A stretch of DNA of 64,000 nt from Folioceros fuciformis (taxonomy: Eukaryota > Anthocerotophyta > Anthocerotopsida > Anthocerotales), in assembly GCA_049999805.1 (NCBI GenBank), contig JBNGIO010006064.1, forward strand, positions 1 through 64,000, in the 5' to 3' direction. Made by a program: the position numbers and the translations under genes. Of the stretch, positions 45,901 through 58,913 are shown in pieces; the first letter of the stretch is position 1, and every line of letters starts with the position of its first letter. The notes beneath the pieces were generated by a model. The model ran no database searches. It saw nothing but the letters and a program-made list of their open reading frames with translations, and had not been told where the DNA came from.

Positions 45901-46398
45901 CTGAAGGGCAGCCACAAAAACATGGCCATCTGGCTGCACGGTTGACCTCCGCATCTGCTGATACAGAACTAGGGCCTGCTTCACTTGTCCATGATTAACA
46001 TGTGCAGAAATTACGGAGGACCACATGAAGGCGTCTGGGTTCCCAACCTCGATGAAAACATTCATGGCGTCTTGCAACCTGCCATGGGAAGAATACATGC
46101 GCAGAATGTGGTTGCACAGGAACACATCCGTGTCGTACCCAATTCTCACCATAAAAGCATGAATTTTGCGACCCAGAACAAGATCCCTCGTCACCATGCA
46201 CTTCTTCAGTACAATATACAAGAGATCTCTGGACATACAACAGTCTGTCTTCACCAGCACTCCCAAAGCCTCAACAGCCTCCGCTAGAAGGCCCTGACGA
46301 CACAACCTGCTCACGGTATCACCATTATCCGACAAGCCCCACTTCATGGAACGGCCCGCGAAGAAGCCCGCCAGTCCCACCATGGGCATCGTGATCAT
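42967..46398 (-). CDS. PLS-class pentatricopeptide repeat protein with E domain, no DYW
   Basis: A single-exon frame of 1,143 codons. Nearly the whole protein is PPR repeats in the P-L-S triplet pattern. Recurring phrases are LVNMYAKCGSLEDAQRVFDG, KDVVTWNAMIAGYSQQGMG and CLLQACASVG. After the repeats comes the E region, DHYTCMVDLLGRTGRLDEAL, then IWHTLLGACQ and an E+-like stretch (GQTWWTDLDGLVLSFLVAG) that ends without a DYW deaminase domain. Such proteins bind organellar RNA one base per repeat and recruit a deaminase in trans for C-to-U editing. The RNA target cannot be read safely here. A targeting peptide is not obvious at MITMPMVGLAGFFAGRSMKW; a Met at residue 4 or 6 could serve. Repeats 3 to 9 are very similar to each other at the DNA level. 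Confidence 0.92.
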   Translation of the reverse strand: MITMPMVGLAGFFAGRSMKWGLSDNGDTVSRLCRQGLLAEAVEALGVLVKTDCCMSRDLLYIVLKKCMVTRDLVLGRKIHAFMVRIGYDTDVFLCNHILRMYSSHGRLQDAMNVFIEVGNPDAFMWSSVISAHVNHGQVKQALVLYQQMRRSTVQPDGHVFVAALQACARGSDLETGHQVHADVLAGGVDRDVFVSNALVHMYAKCGSLEDAQNVFDGLDRKDVVTWNAMIAGYSQKGMGHEALGLYSFMLKESLATPDSVTFLLLLQACASMGMPALEKGRQLHIEIRRRGYEADAFVANTLVNMYAKCGSVDAARRVFDALGEKDVVTWNAIIAGYTQQGMWQESLLVYRAMQEQGTSVPNSVTFVCLLQACASGGPPALENGKQLHLKIRERGQGSNAFVASSLVNMYAKCGSLEDAQRVFDGLGQKDVVTWTALILGYCQQGMGQEALAVYSAMQEDGMAVPDCMTFVCLIQACAIVGSSAVEKGKQLHAQIRERGLACDVLLSSSLVNMYVKCGSWEDAQIVFAGLVQKDTVLWNTMIAGYSQQGMSHEAIHLYSAMQEEGTAVPDCVTFVHLLQACASIGAPALEKGKQLHAQISEGGHDADLFVVNSLVNMYSKCGSLEAAQRVFDGLCEKDVATWTALIAGYSQLGMGQEALHLYSAMQGDGMAVPDSVTLVCLLQACASVGTPALARGKELHAQISEQGHEGEGFVISSLVNMYGKCGSLEDAERLFDGLVQKDVVTWNAMLGAYSRQGMGHEALCLYNSMQEEGIVVPNSVTFLCLLQACASVGSSALEMGKKLHAQIRERGLHDDEFVSNSLVNMYAKCGSLEDARLVFEGLVQQDVVTWTALIAGYSQQGMGQEALHLYSAMQLGGIAVPNAVTFACLLQACADLAALQLGKELHAQIEAQGLLSDGFVACSLINMYGKSGSMVDAQQVFDALPKRDVASWSALIAGYASQGDSELVFLLVQRMKKDGIQPSGITLLSVLTVCSHVGLVNKAREYFKGMEEDGIPPTVDHYTCMVDLLGRTGRLDEALSLVRAMPAPANASIWHTLLGACQKWSNVEVGIHAFNEALHLDEMDATAYVIMSNIYTSVQMWKQAEEIQARRVECKAWKQPGQTWWTDLDGLVLSFLVAGKAR

Positions 46399-46681
46399 CC
46401 ACCGACACGGCGTGAAGCTGCCCTCCCCGGATCCGGAAGTTGCCGATCTGCGTGCCCAGGACTATACACATTCTATCGCTTTTAGAATCGAAATACGATG
46501 GGAATATACACCTGTGATCCACAGAATTCCACTCCGATTTGCGAACGAGCCGTTGGAAAGATTTGTAAAGTCGTTGTTCCTCCTCTCGACAAGGTGAGGA
46601 TGGGAGATTGACGGCTAAAGCAGACGGAGCCCCAGCGTTGTTGTCAGTGTGGCATTCTTGATTTCTAATGTCTCTTTCTTT

Positions 46682-49600
46682 TCATGAACTCAAGATCCAT
46701 TGTACACATTCTTTGAGAAGCTCAAAACTGTAGTGGGTGGCGATGTCTTGGAACACCGTCATCCTTGAGCGGTATTCCGAAGGCGATTCCGTGCATCTGT
46801 AATCCCCTCCACAAGCACACTGGTCTGCTGCATGCGAGGCTTTCACCTGCCGCACCAGGGGGATAGCAACAACGGCTCATCAACAACAAGTAACAAAGCA
46901 GCACACTTAAGTTTAACAAGAAGACTGGTGTCGAAGGGACAAAAAGAGCACCTGCCGGCACTTCCGACAAACCAGGTCCTGGAGATGGTATGACCGTTCT
47001 CGTTGTCGAACGATTTGGACCAAAGCATTTTCAACCCACTCCAGGTCGTAACTTTGATCACAATCACTGGATCTACACTTCCAGTTCCCCTCAAGCAATG
47101 AGGAGTCACGACACAAATCCAGATCCCTACAGTCATTGCAGTAGCTGTCCTTGCCAGGCCAAATGAGAGAACCGTCAGTTCCGTATCACTTCTCAAAGCT
47201 TGCTCATTTCCCCCCGCCATCAAAATTCAAGTTGGATCTACCTGCATATGACGTTAGGGAGAGTGAAGGAGCGGCACGGGTCCTGGAAGGTGGCTTCTGC
47301 ACTGAACTCCCGAGTGTGGACCAGTCTCAACAGATTTTTCCGCAAGACCTGTTGCAGAAAAGAGTTCGCTTACAATAGGATCTCGCCTTCTTCAGAGAAA
47401 GGGGGACGCAAAGCACGACAAAAGTTTGGCTTTACCATGACTTCGTATTCCACTCCTTTGTCTATTGCCAGAACAGCACAGGTGTGTTTCACGAATTCCA
47501 GGACTGCTTCACTTGCTGCCTTTGGCCTGGATGCGTTAGAGAGGCCGGAAGTTTGATACAGCGAGTCCTCATCAAGTCTTAACCCTGACAGCTTCCGTTG
47601 CAGCTCCCGTATCATCCGCAATAGTCTGTCCGTGAAATATGATGATATCTGCGCCATCGTCCAATTAGTTGCTGGGAAGGATGCGGTGAAGCCTGCAAGT
47701 TTTGTCCAAATTGAAACGAAACAGTTCACCGTACTTCGAACTCACCTGTTGTCTCAGGAACACTAGCTCAATGGAATCGGTCTCATTGGCAGCGGTAACA
47801 GTCACAGACGGAGTGCAACCATCATCAATAGCTTGAGCAGCCAGACGTTGTTCCAGGTTTTGTCGTGCATGTTTCCAGGGAATGTAGATGTACTCCGAGA
47901 CTATGAGGATGAACAAGTTCTGCTCGGCATCCAACAAGCACCAAGCACATCAGGAAGACGGTGTGTACAAGGTGTTAAACCACACCTTCGGTATTGAGCA
48001 AAGCCTCATGTTATCAAGCTTACTTGAGCTTCCGTTGGTAAATAATCAGCTATATTCCAGCACGAAACAATGTCAGGTACATATGAATCAAGGGGTCGTA
48101 GGCCTTCAGCATGCTCTCTAGATGATGATTCTGGAGGTTCAACCTCAAGTCCTCCGTAGTTATACTGCAGAGGCATGCATGGACCGCTACTCAGGGCCAC
48201 GGCATTGTAGGAATTTGAGAACGTGTCATGAGCTTCGAAGCCGAACTAACCTGATCCATAAAAAGGAGAGAGTGCCACGACCGGTGTGGTACAAGCTCTA
48301 TCCATTCAAACAGCTCCCTAAGAGTGTTACACCAACCAAGAGACAAACAATCAAAACCATTACAGCTCACACTGAAAGGAGTCTCGGCTGGCATGAGTTC
48401 GGATAAAACCACTACCGAGTTTTCAAGGTCTTGAGCAGATAATCACGGTAAGCTTCCGCAGCAGACACAACACTCCTGCTCGTGTTGATTATTATTCTTG
48501 AGAAATCCGCAAAAATAACTGTTGCGCCGAGTTTCTCAATCTCTACGACGAGGTGGCTGTAGACCTTTTTCATAACCTGAAAGAGCAATGACACATCACA
48601 CACTGCGTTACATTTTGTAACTGATGGCGAAGATTGTCGACCGAACTGTAGAGAAGTGTTGAGAGAAGGGCCAGCCAGCCACAGATCCTAACTGTATGCA
48701 TAAAAACCTCAAATGTCTCTGCAAGGGAGACCCGTATCTCACCTTGTGCAGAACTCGATGAAGGGCAGGATCATGCAGCCTTGATTGGGGACTGCAATCA
48801 AGAAGCTCAGTGTTAGCACACAAATTGTTGCACAATTGCCCTTACATGCCCGATGTGCAAACTAACCTGCAAAGCCATCTGTATAAATGCTGGAGAAGAT
48901 AATCTGCAAAGGGATTGGCAGAAGACGTTGCATCAGCAAGCCATCCTTGAACCATTCCCTTCAGGATTTGAAATGCAGGTGCACACAAGTCGGCCTCATC
49001 CCATCCAGATTGTTCAAGCATTGGCTCTAGCTGTGCGCCTGCTGCTCCTGGTGCAGCTGTCAGTGAACTACCACCTTCCAGCTCATAGACTTGGTTGCAC
49101 TTCAGTAGTGCATTGACTGCTAGATGGTGCATCTGCCAAGGCAACGCCGCACATGACCAGCTCAGATAAGCCTCGACGCAACAAAGTGCAGCACAAAATG
49201 GTCACTTCGAACAAGGGCAACAGGTGCTCGAAGAAAACCTTAAGCTCGACGGAAATGCTTCTGTATGCACCAGCCTTTGTCCAAGCTGGTTGTTCTACCT
49301 AGAATTGCAAAAGATGGCGTCATAAGTCAAATGAAATCAGCATGGTGATCTGGAAAAAGCCTCACATTTCCTTCAACAAAAAGTTTCAGAAAAAGGGGAT
49401 ACACGTAGTCCTCGATGTTTGTTCAAGGAAGCAGCAAGGAGCAGGCCGTCAAACTGGTTGGACCATACAACCTAGCGTACAAACAGCAGAAACCACGCAC
49501 AGAATCATCAATAATTACTTGCCTCGTCTGCATAAGTGCTCTCGTCTTGAGAATTCCCTCCAAGGTCTGGCAACCCATTCCTGGAAACCCACAATACCTG

Positions 49601-52600
49601 CAAAGATGCCCCTGAAAGTAAGTTGGCATTGACAAATACACACATTCACAAAACCAAAGGAAAGGTAAAGCGCCAGTCAGTCAGACCTGCTGGTGATCAC
49701 GCAGGGCACGTGCAAAGAAGATATCGGCTGTAAAAATAACCCAGTCGCCCACAAAGTTGCCAATAGGCACCTGGAGGCGACATTCTCAGGAATCAAGAGG
49801 CATATGATACAGTGAGAACAAACATATAGACATTGAGAAACAAGACTTACATGGGCATACTGTGACAGCGCAACTCTATCATTGAACCATTCGCTGACCC
49901 CGGAACATCTATGCATTGCTGCCCTGGCCGCAATACCTTGCCAACCCAGAGTCTGCAATAAAGTCATGCACAGTGGAGCTTCCGATGTAAACTCAGATTC
50001 ATCGGATTCTGAACCAGAAGAGATTCCTAGAACTTTACAGTGGAGTACCTGATACTGATTATCCTTGGCATTGGACCCCATGTCAACACAGGGAAAGTCT
50101 GCGAGCGCTGGAAGCAAAGCCAACACGATATCTTTCTTGGAGCATTCAAGCAGTCCGACCGTTGGCTTCTGGATCTGGTCTCTGCAATACAAGATTATGA
50201 TGAGCATCCTCATCTACGAATATGCGGAATTCATTGGAAAAGCTTCACATTAAAACTTCACTTGTACCTGAGCTCACCCAATATCCTCTGCAAGTGCCGG
50301 CCAGCCTCTGCATCGTTGGCAGCATACTCAACCTGTCACCAAATGATATGTCAGGAAATAGTTGGTCCCAGAAGCGAGTCCAAGCTATCTTGGGAACTAA
50401 TTAAGGTACCCGAACAGTTGCATGGCGCTCAGAGCTCCCCTTCCTTTTCGAATGTTCACGAAAATGTCGCTCACATTGGGTAGAAGTCACTTCCTTGTTA
50501 TTGAAAGGAGTGACAATTACGACAAGAACAGCTTCTTTTCCAGGAAGATACAGAGCATAAAGAGCTCGCGTGTTTGAGAGACTGAGCACATTCACAAGCA
50601 AAAAAAAATTAGAGAAATGCCAGTACAACGAGTTCCTAGGTTAACTGACACGGAGAGGCAACCAACCTCTGGTATAAGTAAAACAGTCCAACCGAGTTTG
50701 GAAGATAGGGGAACTCAGTTGTTGTCTTCATACGCAAATCATCAAGAGTCCACCCATCCCTCAGTGTTTTACTTCGAGATTTTTTCTCAACAACGCACAC
50801 ACAACCCAATTGCAGAAGGGTATGAAAGTCGAGGGGCAATTTTGTTTCGTACACGCCCTGCGCACAGCAACAGCAGATCTACATCAAACATTCAAGGAGT
50901 CGCAACACATCGGGATCAAGCCACAAACTGAGCATGAAATGTGAAACCACAAAGTGGACCAGCAATGCACCTCAACGTCAGGATCGGCAAGATGTGCACG
51001 CAGCTCTCTGTTCATGTCCCTAAACTGTTCTTCATCAACAACAACCTGGTTCCCCAATATGACTGTCAGAAGGTGTAGAAAGCCAATGCAACGAAACTTC
51101 ATCTATGTCATGACTGGCAAGGACGACAGAAAATGGTCTCCTACCTCGAGCAGGTTAAAGGAGAGGCGCCCATGTGGGAGACTGCGCTTTACAAGGGGCC
51201 CAGGGTATGCAGCAGCATCTGCTGACCGAGTGTTGAGGAAAAACACTCGTGGGACCCTCAAGAGAACCTTGAACATGTTTCCCTCAGCAAGAACCCAAGC
51301 AGTAAAATTCCCTGGAATTCGTGTTGAAGAGAACTGCAGTACCTGGAGTCATAATATGCCGCCCAGTAGTCAGGGCTGCAAGAATGCTCAAGTCACAAGC
51401 AGCTCGAATCACCACATAACAATGCCTTCCTTACAGAAGACACCAATGAGATTTTACCTGCCAGTGAGAGTGGACAAGGGCAGCCCTTGTGTCTCTGAAG
51501 AAAGTTCCCACCCCAGATCCATTTTTCTCTTGAAGAGATTGAAATTTGGGAACCCTGCCTGTTGATTGCCTTTCCCTGACACTGTCCTCGATAGTTGTGG
51601 AATGCCTGTTCTATGCGGTGGGAAAAAGGCCAGGCCAATGCACTAACGATGTAAATGCAGCAGTAACCAAAACTGTTCCAACTCATAAACAAGCAAGGGT
51701 TTCTGGGACAGGACAAGATTTTGAGAAGGTATACCGTAGTCGTTTTCGCTTTTCACGATTATCCTTCCACTTCCGTTTTCTATGCTCCAGCCATAAACCA
51801 TAGTTGTCTGCCTTCTTGGGACTCAAGTCTCTTGCTGGGAGGGGTTGTTGCAACGCTTCATTATCTCGCTCCTGTGGACCTTCCACCCCTTGTTGGCCTA
51901 CAGCAGGAGGTCCTTGCTCCTGACCCTGATCTGGTCGAAGACGCTCCTCTACATCAGCTTGCCTGGTATATGTTCGTAATAGTGGCCTAAGAGGATTTCG
52001 GATTACAGTATTTATAGCACCAGGAGCATCCTCAATGTCCGGAACAAGACCATTGGGACTAGCCAATGTTTTTGCATGTTGTGCCCCAAACAGATCTTGA
52101 ATGCTTCTTTGACGCCACTTGTCATCCTTCTCTCGAGCCTTTTTCCACAGCCAATCTGGATGGGTTACCCGAGGCACAGGATTCCGCACCTTCAGAACAG
52201 AACATAATATTAGGCAGGCATGAACCCACACCTGGATAACACACAGAAGGCCAAAAAGCTTGTGAAAATCACAATATAGCAATTGAAAATCTAGTGGAAC
52301 CTTTTGCATAGCAGCGGGGATAGTAATAATCTTCTGAACAGCAGAACCAAGGCGCTGTCTGTAGTAAGCCCAGTCGATGATCGAGCGGATGGAAGCATCG
52401 GTTGCACCCTTGCACCACTTTTTCAAGTAGACCTTCCTTATTTCTGCAGTCAGAGGCTTATTTCTTACATCTCAACCATGTGCGTCCTCAACTGTTGAAA
52501 GACAAAGAACAGGTGCGATTCAGCATACCAGGTTCTGTCTCAAAAATTGCAACTGGTATTGCACGTTCACTTACGGGAGCACCCTGCAGCAGTGTAGACA

Positions 52601-55600
52601 CCGGCTTAAGTCTAACCATCCCAAAAAAGACAATGGATAGACCCACATCACTACTGGTTTAGTTTGCCATACAAAATGCTAGGGGGTGGCACCTGAGGGC
52701 TGCAAGCAACGATGTAACGACAGCTTAGACCTTTCTCTTTCACCATGGCATCTCCTAGGAAATCAGCAAGACGTCTGGCAGTAGTTGTTGCACAGGACTT
52801 CTTATCCCCATAATCTGCAAGTGACTTGCTCATGGTACTTGACTCAGAGATGTACTCCAGAAGTTCACTATCAGCAACATCTGCTCCCTGATTCTGCACA
52901 ACCGTGAATGCCCTTCGTCTTCTCAGCTAGGTGAACTTTCAACTTCAAAACTATACAGTAGGCAGCACCGATGGAAGGGAGCACACATAAGTACCTCAAG
53001 GAAGTCCAGCCACCGGTCTGCCACAGCTGCAACCGCTGCATAACATTCTTCCAGGGTCTTCCCATGGAGGAAGTTTTCAAACACTTCAGACTGGAACAGC
53101 AAAACAATCCGCTTTTCACATCACATATTTCTAGACTCTTGCAAATCCAATAGCTCTGTCTTCATGGTGGACATGAGATTTTTTACGTTGAAAAGTCTCA
53201 CCTGAAAGACTTTGATGAGCTTTAGCTCACCTCGCCGTTTGACTTCAAACCCTTTCAGCTCAGCAAGAGAGCCATCTAAATTAAACACAGCATAACGTTT
53301 CTTGATAAGAACTCCTTCCTCTTTGGATGCAGGTAAGATCATGGCCTGCAACAGATACCATGCGTCAACACATGCTATCAACAGATGCAAACAAACTAGT
53401 TGGAAAGGACTGGCAACGCACGCTACCTTGTATGGTCCATCCACCTCGAACTCAATAGAGCATTCACTGCTCGTAACATACGTCCGGCGAGAGCTGTCAA
53501 CCATGGTCTGCAGGGATGGAACTATTTAGATCAAGAAGAACGAAATGAAGTTTGCAACCGCTAGTCTGAGAGGTGTGTCCACATACCTGGTATTGATCAT
53601 TGGTGTTACTCAAGGCCACATCCACGTTCAGCATTACACACGGGTATGAAAATGCAAATTTCTTGGAAGTCCTAATGTGGGAGCGACAGTGACATTTAGT
53701 CATAAAAGAATTTCAACCGAGAGAATTACTGGAAGGTGCAAAACATGAAGAGGAAAACCAAGAGAAAACAAATGTACCTTAGGGTAAAAAAAAAGTTATC
53801 CGGGAAGGATCCAGGAAGGGCACACCATATGCCATCAGTGTCAAGCTCCAAAGGTCGCCCAATTTGTTCCACCAGAAGGCGAGCATTTTGAATTATTTTA
53901 GCGCCTGTATACGTCACAACACCAGCCATTTCCATGGAATACCATCTTGCTCCCCTGCTCGTTTTCCACTAAATGCACAGTTAGACCAGAGGACAATGCT
54001 GACAGAAATCCCTTCCACAGAACCAAAAAAGCACAAAGATGTGCCATACTTCCGCATCACATAGCCGTAGAATGAGTTCAGGATGCACTTGTGTGCTAGC
54101 TGCAAGGAGTCGTACAAAACCACCATGTCCTGTTTGGTACTAAACAAATTAGGCCCAGGTACATAAATGCACTCCCTTTCGCATTGAGAAACATGACCGA
54201 AACCACAATTTTCTGGTACACTCGTCACCTGAGCCTCCTGAATTGTTCTTGGATTTCCAGACGCTTTAGCTTCTGATAGTTTGGCTTTCCAGACCTTGTT
54301 CAGACCTTTATACTCATACCGTCGATCTCGAAAACTTCATACAACGAAAGACACCAAGCCAGTCCCAATGTACAGGTAAGTTTCCATCCAACAAGCGCAA
54401 CGTCCAAACCATTTCAGCTGACTCACCTCCGCACAGTGTCCACGTAAAAAGGGTTTTCCCTCATGCAGATGTTTGCTGAGCGAAGCTCGGTAATAGGCTT
54501 GTCCAGAACTCGCTTATAAACCTGATAGCCAAATTCAGAATCAGTCCTGCCTCTCTTTCATAGCTCATCAAAATTCGGAGTAGGATATGCACTCACACCT
54601 TTTGACAGTATTTTTTCAGTCGATCTTTCAGCTTGGCCTGCTGCTGATCTTTTGGAAGGTTGTGAAAATATTGTGTAGCTCCATCAGAAGATGGAAAAGA
54701 TTCTGATTCAATTTGATTCTTCAAGTGCATGTACTCACTGACATCAGCAACGATCAAGGAACAGCTTAGTTTGCATTTACCACCAATGTACACCTTATTT
54801 ACAATAGGATTAGCAGACATCTGCTGACCTTCGTTTTGCAGAGTAGGTCTCTCCTCTCCATACCCATTCCATCTTGCGTAGACACGTCTTATCTGGACGA
54901 TTGAAATCGCATGCTGCACAGACGTCATCTGTTACAACGGAGGGCGGCTGATTCAAAGAAAGAAGTATCAGAATCTTCCTGCTCTTGGAATTTCAGTTCG
55001 CAGAGGCATGTGCATGTCCCACACAAGTGATGTAGAAGTGACATGAGAATACAATGCGAAAGTTTTATCCACCTGAAGACGATTTGTGAGTATAATATTT
55101 GGATACATGGCTGCTACATCCAAGTGGTAAATCAGAGGCTCCTCTTCTCTAACGGGAGCATCTCGCAAGGCCTCCAGCTGCGCAGGCAGAAAAGTAGACA
55201 TAAGCAAAGTAAAATTCTATCATTTCAGATGTCCATAGCATAGGCAGATTTGGAGATTTGTTGACATCTTGCTTTACCTTGCCTTGAATCTGTTCTCTAA
55301 CTTCCTGGTAGTTCGTAACTGACTCCAAATCCACCTTGCCCTCTTGAAGAGCATATTGCAAGTCCCGGTCAAGATTATCAATTAATTTCTGGTGCAAGCA
55401 GAGCATAGCATGCACTAAGTTAGGTCCTTTACAGGAGCCCATAGGTTGATTCTACAGAGTGGAGCAATAGGCTGCTTCCTTGAAATGCACCTGATAGGCT
55501 TCAGGAACCAAACGGAATTTTGTGGGCAAATCAGATCGAAAGACACCACTCTCTAAGCATTCCACATGGCCTCCAATATAGGTCTCACTCTCCAAAAGAT

Positions 55601-58600
55601 GCCCGTTGTGAGACTTTTCTGACTCAGATTTATGCTTGTTTGGGCAAATAATGTTCCCCTTGAAGGCCTGAAAATTTGAAAACAGAAGGTGACTTAAACG
55701 TTGCAATGCGCTCCAACATAAGCCTCCATAAATTCAACAAGTCATCCAAGAGGGAACGTTGAGGAACTCATCGACAGCTGTGAGTCAAATTTAAGTACCT
55801 GGGCCATGAGAAGCGTCTCACAGAGCGTTCCCGAACCCTTTCGCAAAACCTCATCCGGAGGCATTGGTATTATTGTGGCTAATGAGAAAATGAATGGATG
55901 CACATAAGTCATGTACAGATAGTATGTCGATAGAGCATCAGAGACTGAGTATGACGCCATGGTCTTCACAAAACAGCAACAGTAACATACCTACAAGTGT
56001 TAGGCTCAAATTCCTCTAAGATACACTGACATACACAATCATTGGCGTAAGATTGTAACATTGTACCTGAGGTTGTTCCATCGCAAAGCGAACCATGTCT
56101 TCTGGATTAACCTCCAAAGGGTCATATCCAAGCTTCACTTTCGTCACTGCCTGCTTGGCACAGCACTGACTCGTTAACAAAGAATGGTCACTAGAACTGG
56201 TCCAAGTTAGTACAGGCTGGGAAGGCTCAACTCAAGTTCGGGACACACCTTCAGACCCTGGCTGCCCTGTGGCAAATAACTGTCACGCTTAACCCAAGCA
56301 AAGCAGTCCAAATGACAAGCAAACTTGCTAATACATTCGCCTTGGCTCTCATCACAATGGAATCCTATCTCCTGCACACATGTGGTATCATCGTTAAACA
56401 AAGTCGGACTCCCAAGGAACCAGATTAGGATCGAGAGCATCAACACACACTTTCTACCAACCACTCCAGAAACATGATGCACAAAGAGCAAGCCTTAGGA
56501 AGCAGAGTCAGAACTTTACATCATGCATGTTCATTCCATGGTGCTTGGCTCGCTCCTGAATGAAAGGCCAGTCAAAAAAGTCACCATTGTATGATACATA
56601 AATGCCAGGTTTCACATCTAGCATGTGGCTGAACCAACGTCGGAGAAGCTCCCTCTGGTACACAGACAACAAAAGGATGAGAGCTCTGACAACTTTCCCA
56701 CCAAGCAATCCGTGACAGACAGAGACGGTAAATACCTCATCTGACACGTTTGTCACTTTGAACAGTCCCTCGTATTCATGCTTCGGGCTATACTCAATGT
56801 CTTCTATTTCCTCACCCACACACTGAACAAAGGGACAGGAAGCATCAAGGTATCGCGATTGTATTACATCAGTAGGATCTTGATTCTCAACAGTCGATCA
56901 ATTCCAGAACCGAACATGACAACGCTGTTATGAAGATAATAAGGACAGGGGCTTAGAGCGAGAAGATTGTGTACCTCACGGTTGACAATAAGGAACCCCT
57001 CACCATCTATCATGTATGAGATCATCATAATCATGTCGTATGATGCATCAGGGAACTTTAAAGGAAGCTTGGTTGTCTCGATATCAAATGCACAGACTCG
57101 AACCTCTGCTCGCTGGAGCAAATCAGTCCTTCTTTCCAGTGTAACGCTCGAAGCCTCTACACTGACCTTGTACCACTGTCCACATCTGACATCTACAAAT
57201 TCCTCCCAGGGTTTCCGGATCAGCAACAGAATTAAATTGCGTGTGGTCCACTGTGTGCCAGCTATGGAAAAAGCTCAAGTTTGCTGCCCTTAGTGCCATG
57301 AAAAGACGCTTTGCAGGAAATCTCCGCAGAACTTACCATTATCTATGGCAAAACGGATATGATATGGAACATCGTACTCCCGCAATTCCATGAGCAAGTC
57401 AGCATAATCCTGCACTCTTGTTTCCCTCGATGCCTTCCCACTGCCAGTCGGGAAGGTCAGGATAAGCCAGCTCTCCTGTTTAGTGACAGAGCGGTTTGGT
57501 AAACATGACGTGACCAAGATGGCTATCGCTCACCTTAAGTCATGAAGGAGGGATTCATAAACCCCTGGCTTGGCCTGGTTTCGACTGACGACCGGTAGCA
57601 GGTCACTTTTCACCGCCATTAAGTCTTGGACAGTGTAGAAACTCAATTTCAAGTATATTTTGTGGAGACCAGACAGATGATTTTTCTGCAGCCGAGACGT
57701 ATGTCAGAGAGCAAAGGTCATAGATTGAAATTGCGGACCCCCTGTAACCCCTTGGACAGATTCTACTGACAAAAGGAGCTCCAACAGACCATGGAATACC
57801 AAGAAGAGAGGTATCCAATATGCTGTCAATAAGAATGCTGGTGATCCTCACCACCTCCAGGTCCTCCTTCTGAACCAATTCCAGAGTTGCAAGCTGTTCC
57901 CCATATCGCCGCCGCAAATATGCTTCAACTTCTCTTTCCTTACCCGCCTGCGAGCCGGAAAGTGACATGCATATCACGATTCCACTCCTGCCCACGGATT
58001 CTCACAGAGGAGCCAGGAAAAATTGCAAGATGGTTGAGACAGTCGGCATCTCCCACCTTCGTGCCGACGTAAAAGTAGGGACAGAATTTGACTTGGGACT
58101 TGAAGGTTGAGCCGTCCTACATTGCCAAGAGAACAGTTGATTGACATACCGTACCACCCAACGGTGACAAACGCTGGATAAGACCCCAGACTGACAATGT
58201 GATCAAACCTGGCACATAAAATAGAGGTTGACACAACTGCGAGTATGATTCTCGTTGTTCCGATCTTCCAGCGACGACTGCAGAGGGACAAGAGCGAGAA
58301 TGTGAGGGATTGGCAAGAGCAGAAGGAGGGAAATTCGAGCATCCAGTAGCACCCACCGTGCTCATGTTGAGCAGCCATCCGAGGCGAGGCTCCCCCTCTG
58401 CGAAAATGGCGTACCCAAACTTGGCCTCCAACTCGTCTGCAGAGGTGTTCCATACTCTGGACCTGCCCACTCGCCGCACCTGCTCATTTCCAGCTTTGGA
58501 TGGCTTCTCGTCGGGATCGTGTGTCTTTGCAGATCCGCGTCCCGCTCTTCCCCCTCCGCCTCTCGGCCTAGAGCCCCGGCGGAAGCCCCCAAAGTTGGGC

Positions 58601-58620
58601 CTGTTCCCGCGGCCTGCCAT
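46682..58620 (-). CDS. POL2: DNA polymerase epsilon catalytic subunit A
   Basis: A large multi-exon gene starting at 58620 with [13 protein letters not shown]. First exons: 58620-58357, 58277-58209, 58116-58057, 57947-57855, 57685-57534, 57440-57337, 57192-56975. The exonuclease Exo I motif [18 protein letters not shown] lies near 57060-57100, and [18 protein letters not shown] near 56590. Polymerase motif [19 protein letters not shown], is near 55075-55125. Motif [15 protein letters not shown], is near 54045-54095. Motif [11 protein letters not shown], is near 53820-53855. The inactive C-terminal polymerase-like half follows. Last come two Cys clusters: the first in [20 protein letters not shown] followed by CRSSDC, the second in LVCRKCRQ plus CACGGDYRC. 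It ends ECVQWILSS. It is the leading-strand replicase, in the nucleus; the second Cys cluster is an Fe-S site in relatives. Not every internal exon was joined, so an internal defect cannot be excluded. Confidence 0.95.
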
Positions 58621-58913
58621 AGCCGGATCCTCCGGCTGCGCGAGAAGACGGCCTAGCCTGGCCCGGCTTTGGACTGTCACAAATTCACAGTGACCGGTTC
58701 CGGTGCTGAGTTGATGAGAAAGCGCGGGAAAGCAACGAACGACTCTGAGGTGAAGTCGAGTTAAGCTAACCCTCGGGCTGGTCAGCCTGACCAGGATGGC
58801 GGCATTCCCGCTGAGGGGACGATGCAAGGGGAAGGGAGTATTCAACGTCATCTCCATCGCCATTGCGATCTCTACAGTCACAGCCATAGCCAGAAACAGC
58901 TATTACAGAGACC
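58621..58913. promoter_or_regulatory. Short divergent promoter region between POL2 and CRR1
   Basis: Only 293 bases separate the two start codons, which point away from each other. The stretch is GC-rich without an obvious TATA box, as is usual for bidirectional housekeeping promoters. Both 5' UTRs must lie here. That the two genes share regulation is inferred. Confidence 0.6.

Noticed and set aside
46346-46597. Plus-strand 83-residue ORF with HRHGVKLP, resembling the histidine phosphatase RHGxRxP motif
   Set aside because: The motif is the exact antisense of the first codons of the PPR gene. The ORF has no other histidine phosphatase features and no downstream continuation; the minus strand there is POL2 and PPR sequence.
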